Source: Alviniconcha marisindica
Lineage: Eukaryota > Mollusca > Gastropoda > Provannidae
NCBI GenBank assembly: GCA_018857735.1
Contig: JABMCL010003852.1
Location: 217,501 to 281,500, forward strand
Reading direction: 5' to 3'
Length of the DNA: 64,000 nucleotides
Below the pieces are notes generated by a model. It was not told the origin of the DNA. It was given only the letters and a program-made list of their open reading frames with translations, and searched no databases. The translations under genes were made by a program, and so were the position numbers. Within the stretch, counting starts at the first letter, position 1. The number at the start of each line of letters is the position of its first letter. Below, piece after piece: positions 48,944 to 59,897 of the stretch.

Positions 48944-51900
48944 CATCTTTTGCATAGTTACGTTTGAACCGTTGTCTACATTATGTTTAAGCTTTTTCCC
49001 TTTTTCTTACATACATTTTTTATTGCTGATAACATTTCCATCTCGACGTACATTACGTGTGTTATGCTGTGCTTCTTCAGCGCTTTGAGCCGCAGGGTAG
49101 GCGCTTTACAAACTTCCATCATTACTATTAAAAGGGAGGAAAAAAGAGAAGCAGAAACAGAAAAAAAGATGCAGCAAAAGAATTGTATTCTGCGGTCAGC
49201 TGACCTCCTTAAGAAGCGATGGCTGCAAGATCCCACAGTACTGCCTCCATTTGCGTTTGATGATTCCGATGACACGCCCTGTGGGTTGTCGCAGTTCCTC
49301 CGGAACACGATTCTTGACTAATTTCTCCTGCAATATTAAAACAAACAAAAAATTGTAAATTTAAAAAAAAAAAAAAAAGTTTCAAATTCAAGAATAGAGA
49401 CTTCAGTTTGTTTATCACACCAATCTAAAGAAACACAACTGTCTGCGGCAATTACACCACAAGACTGTCAACAAGGACAACAAGAACGCTGCCCAGAACA
49501 ACAAGACCAGCAGAATATTTTCAAGAAGTTCTGTTCATGCTTTCCCCAGTACGTGTTAAACTAATATTTTCCTATGTTACTGGCTTGAGAAAATGGAGTA
49601 CTAAAATCCTTGGTTTGTTATCACACTCATCTTCATCACCATCATCGTCACATTTGTCATCAACAAGAACAAAACCCAAACCAACAACAATGTAAAAAAG
49701 AGAACAAACACACACACAAAAGCAAAAAAGAAACTTTCAAAAAACCCCCGTACAAAACACTTTTGTGTATTCAACCTTTTCACAGAAATTGGCAGCAGCT
49801 TCATTTCAGAACTGTCTGTCCTAGATAAAAACACACAAAAACAACAACAATAAAAGCAGCCGGGACAACATCCTACATTTTCATCAATGTCATCCTCCTC
49901 CTTCTGCCGCTCTTCCCGGTCGACCAGGACCAGGGATGACGGACAGCTCCACTCACTCTTGGGCAGCATCTCTATGGCAACGGTGTCGCCATCCACTGCC
50001 CGGTTGAGGTTGATCATGCCTTGCACAAACACCTGCAACACAACAATGATAATAAGAGATTATTTACGGCGCCCCATCTTGTAGGAGCCCAGAGCGCTTA
50101 CAAATACCTAAGCATACACTCATTTCATCACAGACACACACACACATACCAAGACACCCACACACACACATACCAAGACACCCACACACACACATACCAA
50201 GACACCCACACACACACATACCAAGACACCCACGCGCACACCCCCACACACTACAAATACATGCATTACTGGTGATGGATTGGTAAAACGACAGATGAAG
50301 ACGGATCAACCGCTTTCAAATGCTTTCTGTGTGGCATATATCATTTGTGATATTGTGACTGTGACATTGTGACTGTGGCCATGACCGTGCAATTGTGACC
50401 TTCTGACCGTAACATTGCAACTGTGACATTCTGACCGTGACATTGCAACTGTGACATTCTGACCGTGACATTGCAACTGTGACATACTGACCGTGACATT
50501 GCAACTGTGACATACTGACTGTGACATTGTAACTGACTGAAGCTGCTTAGAGCATTGACAGCTCCAGTGTGGACTCTCCTCCCTCTCTCACCATTTTATC
50601 CATGTGGACTCTCCTCCCTCTCTCACCATACTATCCATGTGGACTCTCCTCCCCCTCACCATTCTATCCATGTGGACTCTCCTCCCTCTCTCACCATTCT
50701 ATCCATGTGGACTCTCCTCCCTCTCTCACCATTCTATCCATGTGGCTCTCCTCCCTCTCTCACCATTCTATCCATGTGGACTCTCCTCCCTCTCTCACCA
50801 TTCTATCCATGTGGACTCTCCTCCCTCTCTCACCATTCTATCCATGTGGACTCTCCTCCCCCTCACCATTCTATCCATGTGGACTCTCCTCCCTCTCTCA
50901 CCATTCTATCCATGTGGACTCTCCTCCCTCTCTCACCATTCTATCCATGTGGACTCTCCTCCCTCTCTCACCATTCTATCCATGTGGACTCTCCTCCCTC
51001 TCTCACCATTCTATCCATGTGGACTCTCCTCCCTCTCTCACCATTCTATCCATGTGGACTCTCCTCCCTCTCTCACCATTCTATCCATGTGGACTCTCCT
51101 CCCTCTCTCACCATTCTATCCATGTGGACTCTCCTCCCTCTCTCACCATTTTATCCATGTGGACTCTCCTCCCTCTCTCACCATTTATCCATGTGGACTC
51201 TCCTCCCCCCTCACCATTCTATCCATGTGGACTCTCCTCCCTCTCTCACCATTCTATCCATGTGGACTCTCCTCCCTCTCTCACCATTCTATCCATGTGG
51301 ACTCTCCTCCCTCTCTCACCATTCTATCCATGTGGACTCTCCTCCCTCTCTCACCATTTTATCCATGTGGACTCTCCTCCCCTCTCACCATTCTATCCAT
51401 GTGGACTCTCCTCCCCTCTCACCATTCTATCCATGTGGACTCTCCTCCCTCTCTCACCATTCTATCCATGTGGACTCTCCTCCCTCTCTCACCATTCTAT
51501 CCATGTGGACTCTCCTCCCTCTCTCACCATTCTATCCATGTGGACTCTCCTCCCTCTCTCACCATTTTATCCATGTGGACTCTCCTCCCTCTCTCACCAT
51601 TCTATCCATGTGGACTCTCCTCCCTCTCTCACCATTCTATCCATGTGGACTCTCCTCCCTCTCTCACCATTCTATCCATGTGGACTCTCCGTCCCCTCCT
51701 CTCACCATTCTATCCATGTGGACTCTCCTCCCTCTCTCACCATTTATCCATGTGGACTCTCCTCCCTCTCTCACCATTTTATCCATGTGGACTCTCCTCC
51801 CCTCTCACCATTCTATCCATGTGGACTCTCCTCCCTCTCTCACCATTTTATCCATGTGGACTCTCCTCCCCCCTCACCATTCTATCCATGTGGACTCTCC

Positions 51901-54900
51901 TCCCTCCTCACCATTTTATCCATGTGGACTCTCCTCCCCTCTCACCATTTTATCCATGTGGACTCTCCTCCCCCCTCACCATTTATCCATGTGGACTCTC
52001 CTCCCCTCTCACCATTTTATCCATGTGGACTCTCCTCCCTCCTCACCATTTTATCCATGTGGACTCTCCTCCCCTCTCACCATTTTATCCATGTGGACTC
52101 TCCTCCCCTCTCACCATTCTATCCATGTGGACTCTCCTCCCCCCTCACCATTCTATCCATGTGGACTCTCCTCCCTCTCTCACCATTCTATCCATGTGGA
52201 CTCTCCTCCCCCTCACCATTTTATCCATGTGGACTCTCCTCCCCTCTCACCATTTTATCCATGTGGACTCTCCTCCCCCTCACCATTTTATCCATGTGGA
52301 CTCTCCTCCCTCCTCACCATTTATCCATGTGGACTCTCCTCCCCCTCACCATTTTATCCATGTGGACTCTCCTCCCCCCTCACCATTTTATCCATGTGGA
52401 CTCTCCTACCACCTCTCACCATTTTATCCATGTGGACTCTCCTCCCCTCTCACCATTCTATCCATGTGGACTCTCCTCCCCCCTCACCATTTTATCCATG
52501 TGGACTCTCCTCCCCCTCACCATTTTATCCATGTGGATCTCCTCCCCCTCTCACCATTTTATCCATTGCTCTCCTCCACACTTGCTTCCATGTGGTAGCT
52601 CTCCGCCTCCACCATTATCCTGTGGACGCCTTGCATCTTATCCATGTGGATCTCCTAACAGTGGACCTCCTTCCTGGGACCCTACACTTATCACCTTGGA
52701 TCGACTGCCAAATGCCAGTGAAAGGTGAAATGTGTGAGTGGTATGAAACTGACTGCCAAATGCAAGTGAAAGGTCAAATGAGTGAGTGGTATGAGACTGC
52801 CTGCCAAACATGAGTGAATGGTTAAATGTGTGAGTGGTATGAGATCGACTGCCAAATGCAAAAGGTTAAATGTGTGAGTGGTATGAGACTGACTGCCAAA
52901 TGCGAGTGAAAGGTTAAATGTGTGAGTGGTATGAGTGTTTTGCAAGAATTGACCACAAAAAGCATCACTTTTGAGGCAATATGCTTTACATACATGTATG
53001 ATGATAAAATGAACAGCAAATACAAAGTAAACTGCCTAATCACTGTGTGCTGAAGTGCACACAATAATGTAATGACAGTTTGGGAAGTAACACAGACACG
53101 CATACACACACACACAAACTCACAAACACATGTTCGCACACACACAAGTTTACTGAAGTTACTCACACACACACATGCTCACACACACACACATACAGCT
53201 TGGGAAGTAACACGCACATGCACTCATACACACAAACACACACTTGCATGCAGGCACGCACACTAAGCATGAACTTACAACTTTTGACAGAGGGTTGGCA
53301 AGCCTGTCCACAAGGCCTCCAGCGTCTTTTAGGCTCTTCACATAGTCATACACTGCACAGCAAAGAATTGTTTTTGTAGAGGAGAACAAACAAATCAGTC
53401 AAAGTTCAACCAACACTTTGACAACATCATGAACTGCTTCCCAATTTTCAGAAGTCAAACTCACGATGTGGAGTGTCACTAGACAACCAAGTAATGAAGG
53501 ACAAGTGGTCTTCATGTTCCTGCATCAGAACCGCCTTTTACACTACAACCTGAACCATTTCAGAGGACAAAACACTACAACCTGAACCATTTTGGAGGAC
53601 AAAACACTACAACCTGAACCATTTCAGAGGACAAAACGCTACAACCTGAACCATTTTGGAGGACAAAACACTACAACCTGAACCATTTTGGAGGACAAAA
53701 CGCTACAACCTGAACCATTTCGGAGGACAAAACACTACAACCTGAACCATTTCGGAGGACAAAACACTACAACCTGAACCATTTTGGAGGACAAAACGCT
53801 ACAACCTGAACCATTTTGGAGGACAAAATGCTACAACCTGAACCATTTCAGAGGACAAAACACTACACCTGAACCATTTTGGAGGACAAAATACAATGGA
53901 ACCCATCTTTCTAAGACAAACCTTAATTAAACAAGGGACACTACTAAACATGGTAGTATTAGCCCCTAGCACTAGCCTACCTCAGACAAGGTTGCACAAG
54001 TTTACAAAACAAATTATTGTATCTTGGTCAGTTGTAACAACAGCAAGGCAATATTTTCACATGACACTCTGGCTCACAATCATGTACCACCATACCGAGT
54101 TTGGTAACAAAAGGTTCAGCGGTTCATAAAACAGCTTCCAGGCATAGTCTGGACAAACAGACAGATGGACAGACAGACACAGTGATTCCAGTATTATCTT
54201 TGTTACAGCGGTTCATAAAACAGCTTCCAGGCATAGTCTGGACAAACAGACAGACAGACACAGTGATTCCAGTATTATCTTTGTTACAGCGGTTCATAAC
54301 ACAGCTTCCAGGCATAGTCTGGACAAACAGACAGATGGACAGACAGACACAGTGATTCCAGTATTATCTTTGTTACAGTGGGCATAAAAACCAAACAAAG
54401 TGGCTCAAAGTCTATAGGTCAGGGGTTCAAATCTCAATTACATGGCAATTTGAAAAAAAATGGTTCTTGAAAGAGGTGTGGTCTTTAGTCAGGGTTCATT
54501 GTACTGTGGGACAGAAACGGACTAAACTAGCAGCTAGGTGGTTAAAAAGGACATGGCTGCTTACCTACCACCCTAGTACTACATGTTATGGAACATTGTG
54601 TGAAGAAATGATAATACTTAATAGCAGTCACAGGAACAATGTACATTCATCCAGACCCTGGTCAACAGATAAACTTATGACTCAGACTGGCAGACATTCT
54701 ACCGATTCCAGACGGAAAAGAAAGAAAAAAATGTGAAATAAAACTGGCTCAAAACAAAGTCACAATCTGACACAGAATGAGGTCTGGAGCACCTGTGCAG
54801 AATCGACATACAAGGGAGTTAAGTAGCGATCAAAAGACATCACACAAAGATAAAAACTGCGATCGAAAGACATCACACAAAGATAAAAACTGCGATCGAA

Positions 54901-57900
54901 AGACATCACACAAAGATAAAAACAAACACCTCAGTCGCTTACGGCAACTCTCACCTGGCATGCGAGTAAATACAAGGTACATAAACTCCAGCAGCAGTAC
55001 ATCCTCAGAATAAGTCATTTAAAAGACTTACAAGCCATATTTTTATGAAAGCCCTGCCCCCCTTCCCCCCCCCCCCAAAATACAAGTACCTGTGTATGCC
55101 TGCAGCCCAGCATCGGTGGCCTTGATTCTGTTTTCAACGTCGTTGGTGAGCAGGATGACGTCAACGCCACTGATGTGCTGCCTGTACCACTGGTTTGCCT
55201 GACGGATGGCACGGTCGTTACGGTCATTGGCCGATTCACCAGGCTCTCTCTCAACATAGGTGTCTCTGCAAGTGCAGTGACAACCTTCTTAGTCAAAAAT
55301 TACGTTGCATGGCTGTATTCTCTGCATTTTCAACAACTTAAAGGAGAACCAAAACAAAGATGCACCACAGGCCCTATTGATAGGAATAAAAAGGAAAAAC
55401 AGACACACAGCAGTTTGTCACCCAACTTCTCATTCTGTTTGTTAAAAATAAACCCTTTAAAGTCGTGAAATAACAACCGAGAGTGCAGCCATTTTGTGCC
55501 CAGCAGTCTGTATTATTGACGTCATAAACAAGGCTGACATGCTGGGCAATAGTTGTGTGTTTTTTAAATGACGAATCACCCCTTTTCTGCAATCAACATG
55601 GCTGCTCAAATTCAAACCCCAAAGTAGTTCTTTCCAGACATACTGACGGAACAACCAAGTGAAGAAAGCTGCTGAAAATATTTGCACATTTTCAACATTT
55701 TCAGAAACCCCTGAGAGTGAGATAATGGTGGAAAACTTTTACCTGTTCTACTTGGTAAAGGTAACAGGACACAGGCTCACAGTATGATGTCTCTTGGAGA
55801 AATGACTTCACTGACTTTGCCAAGGCCTTTCTTTACCAGAAGCTCCATGCAATGCTAGCCTCGTTTGGCAGTCACTTTGTGAAGTGGATGAAGATGACCA
55901 CGCTGTGTATCTGATTGGCCAGTGAGTTCATGTCTTTAGGTCATGATTCTACCATGTGACGCCAGACCTCCAGCAACCTACTATTTTTATATATGTAACT
56001 GAGTGCATCTGCACATTGTGTTTGTGTTGTTGTACTCTGTGTGTCGCTATGTCAGTGTTCTTGCGTGTGTGGACGTCATTCGATATTTTACGTGTTACGT
56101 GTTGTTATTTGGACGTCACAGTAAGACTGAGTGAGACAGTGAGAGAGAAAGTGAGAGGGGATAACAACAGCCTCTTGCATGTACCATCAAAAAGACAAGA
56201 ATAAATCAAATCAGGAACCTCTGGCTGTGGCTTGTTTGTTGTTCCTTACTTCCAACCTGCTACGTCCATCGACCGTTTACATATATATATATATCAAAAC
56301 TGAATATAATATGCACCAATGAAGTAGGCCTTTGACGAGTGGGTTAAGCTGTATTTTAACGGCACCCTTAAGCCCCATCCTAGGCCTGGCTGTGGTCACT
56401 CACTAGGCTTTAGCCACTGCTTCTGGGATGCAGTGAAGGTTTTCATGTCTTCACTCATCCAGGTCAGTATTACATGATAACATACACCGCTGATAAGTAA
56501 GTAAACATGGTGCTTAACGTCCACAGAAACACGCTGATAAGTAAGTAACTAGGCTTTACGCCACGAACTCTGGCTGGGTGAAGAGTAACATGTGCTTAAC
56601 GTCACCCGCAAACACGCTGATAAGTAAGTAAACATGGTGCTTAACGTCCACAGAAACCGTTAGCTTATTAGGGACTGGTGGAAGGGCGAAAGGGGTATGG
56701 AGGTGGGGGAGGGGATATCATACCTATCGCTACACTGCCCCACCAGAAGACTTCTGCATAAGATGGGAGCGATGGATGCATTTAATGTTTCCAGTACGAG
56801 TGACGGACAAAGTCAAGACATGTCAACAAACCACAACCTTTTCGAAGGAAAGGAGAGCGAGCGGTATCGAACCGAGGTCCTTCCGCTTACCAGCCTAACG
56901 CCTTAACGCGTAGGCCAAACCGGGCTCACAACAGTGCAACACTTTGCATCGATCTTCGTTAGTATACGCTGGGACTGCTGACGCTTTTATATAGCGCTAC
57001 TGTCTGCTCTCTGCTCTCCAGCAGCCTCACTGTGCTCTTGTTCCACGTGATTCTAAATGAGTGGGCAGCTTTTTACAGCGCGTTTTGAAAATCCACTGAA
57101 GGGGTGTAGTTACAGCAGTGTTTGGTTGTTGCAAACACACACAACAAGACTGATCCGTGAGGTGCGTCCAGATCTAACCTCTGGGGACGGAAAGCAGTTA
57201 CCTAAGTGACAGGGGACACAACTTATAGATGTAATATGTACTGTACTGCAGGACAACTGGTGCACATACAAAATCTCTCAATCAAGTGGAGGACCACGAA
57301 CTAGAGATCAGGTACGCCTCACAGCTCAAAAATGCAAAGTTTCCTTTTAAATGGAATGAGGATACATGTATTTGATTTGAAGTGGAAAAGCAAGACCAGC
57401 AGCACTGCTATGTGTTTTGCTGGCTTAATAGTTACAGGAAGCTGAAGCAAAGAAATGGGGGGAAAGGAAAAAAACTGGATAAGAAGAAAGATGGCAGTAG
57501 CAACGTCACTGACTTGTTAAACTCGTTACAGAAAGTGTAGAAGTGTTTGTCCGGGTTGGCCAGCATGTCCTTCAGTCTCTTGTAGGCTGGTATACTCCTG
57601 TGCTTCACCTGCAGACAACAAACAACATAAGTAAACATGACGTTTAACGCCCACAGAAACCATAAGGCTTATTAGGGACGGGGAGAAGTGGTATAGAGGT
57701 GGGGGAAGAGGGAGACTGTTATACCTATCACTACACTGTCACCATCAGAATGACTCCTGCATTAGGACGGGCAGTGATGAGAGCCATTTTAATGTTTCAT
57801 TAATTATGAGGGACAAAGTCACAAGACAGTGTCCACAGACCACAATTTTTTAAGAGAAAGGAGAGCCGAAGCAGATTTGAACCGAGGTCCCTCTGCTTAC

Positions 57901-58848
57901 CAGCCTAATGCCTTACCACTAGGCCAAACCAGCTCATGCAAACAACCTGAATTTTTAACACTTTTTGTAGGCTGGTATACTCCTGTGCTTCACCTGTAAA
58001 CCACAACCTGAATTTTTATACTCCTGTGCTTCACCCGTAAACAACAAACAACCTGAATTTTTATACTCCTGTGCTTCACCTGTAAACCACAACCTGAATT
58101 TTTATACTCCTGTGCTTGACCTGCAAACAAACTGAATTTTTATACTCCTGTGCTTCACCTGCAAACAACAAACTGAATTTTTATACTCCTGTGCTTGACC
58201 TGCAAACAACCTGAATTTTTATACTCCTGTGCTTTCACCTGTAAATAACAAACAACCTGAATTTTTATACTCCTGTGCTTCACCTGTAAATAACAAACAA
58301 CCTGAATTTTTATACTCCCGTGCTTCACCTGTAAATAACAATCTGAATTTTTATACTCCTGTGCTTCACCTGTAAACAACAAACAACCTGAATTTTTATA
58401 CTCCTGTGCTTCAGTGGTATACTCCTGTGCTTCACCTGCAAACAACAAATGACCTGAATTTTTAACACTTTAAACAGGACTTCTTACAATAATCTTAGTT
58501 CTTTAATTTTCCGCATTCCATGCATGGGTGCTGTCTTCAGTCCATCATGATACTGATAATGAACACAGCAATATGTCTCACTTACCCCCCGCCCCCTCCC
58601 CAGTATTTGGCTATATTTGTGGCACGTTTTTTGCTACTTTAAGACTGAAGCCACCCAGTACTCAGAAAAAGTCTAGATAAACTGATGTCTGATTCACCTC
58701 TTCCAGCACAGTCTGCAGAATGATGACATTGGTCACAGATGGGTCTTCAATCACATCAATCTGAAAATCAAATCAATATCATTGATTACATAATTTATAA
58801 TCTAGCTGGTCAGGGTAAAAAAAAATTGTGTTGTTGTTCAAGTCAATG

Positions 58849-58880
<32 letters not shown>

Positions 58881-59830
58881 ATGCATGTGTGTGTGTGTGT
58901 GTATGCATGTGTGTGTGCGTGTGTGTGTGTATGCTAACACTGTAACAGTAATAGTAACACTGGTAATATGGTAGATCATCTAGATCCCTGACTACTACAA
59001 CTGTACAAGCACAAAGCAAACCATTCTTTTTGAATGTTTTTCTAAACCTAATGTCATAATGAATTAGCCCACAATCAACGAGTTCTTCTTCTTCTTCATA
59101 TTGAAGGCCCAAGATCAAATGGCTGATCATTCTGGTGCCTAGACACTTGGTTCGCAATAAAGTTTCATGGTATGTTCACTACCAGTGCTAGAATTAGAAG
59201 CAGGGGGGGTAGGGGTGGGGATGGGGGAGAGGGGGAGTTGCAAGGGTTTATAGGGAGGAGGCCCTTGACACAAAAATGTCAAGCATGGTGGCCTCAAGTG
59301 CTTCCTTGGGCAGACAGTACCAGTCCTTGATGGTTCTGGGTAAATTACTAAAAATGAAGCGCTCCAGTACTGTGTTCTTGCTGTGATGAGCCTGAACTGC
59401 CTGTCGTGGCCTCAGCGCTGTTTGTGCAGCATGGAGAGCCCAGAGATCAGATGGCGTTTCTCCAGTGTGGGCCAGTCCAATGCTTCCAGCATGCTGTTGA
59501 CACTGGAGGCGTTTCTATAGTTGATCCGTTCTGCCACTATGTCATGTATATGTCCAAGGTAAGGGGGTAAAGGATAGAGGGGGTGGGATGGGGGTTGGGG
59601 GACTGGCCATTAATATATAATAATAATAATGGGCATTTCTAAAGCACCTACCTGCAGCTCAAAGTGCTGAACAAACATGACAAGACACATAAACTGATAA
59701 TGTACATCAAGACTTAGACTGTTATTAGTGTTAATCAACTTAATGTTATTAATTTAGCAAACAGCTAACTGTAACACACAATAATTAATATACACATCAA
59801 CACAGGTTCAAACATAACTACGTGCAAGAT

Positions 59831-59897
<67 letters not shown>

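Noticed and set aside
50555..52813. Three overlapping plus-strand ORFs of 660-750 codons
   Set aside because: They are the three frames of a 35-bp satellite whose unit has no stop codon; the peptide repeats are the same unit in different phases.
55873..55990. A retroviral-type polyprotein remnant near the LTR candidate
   Set aside because: No gag or pol-like frame is seen on either side of 55994-56281.
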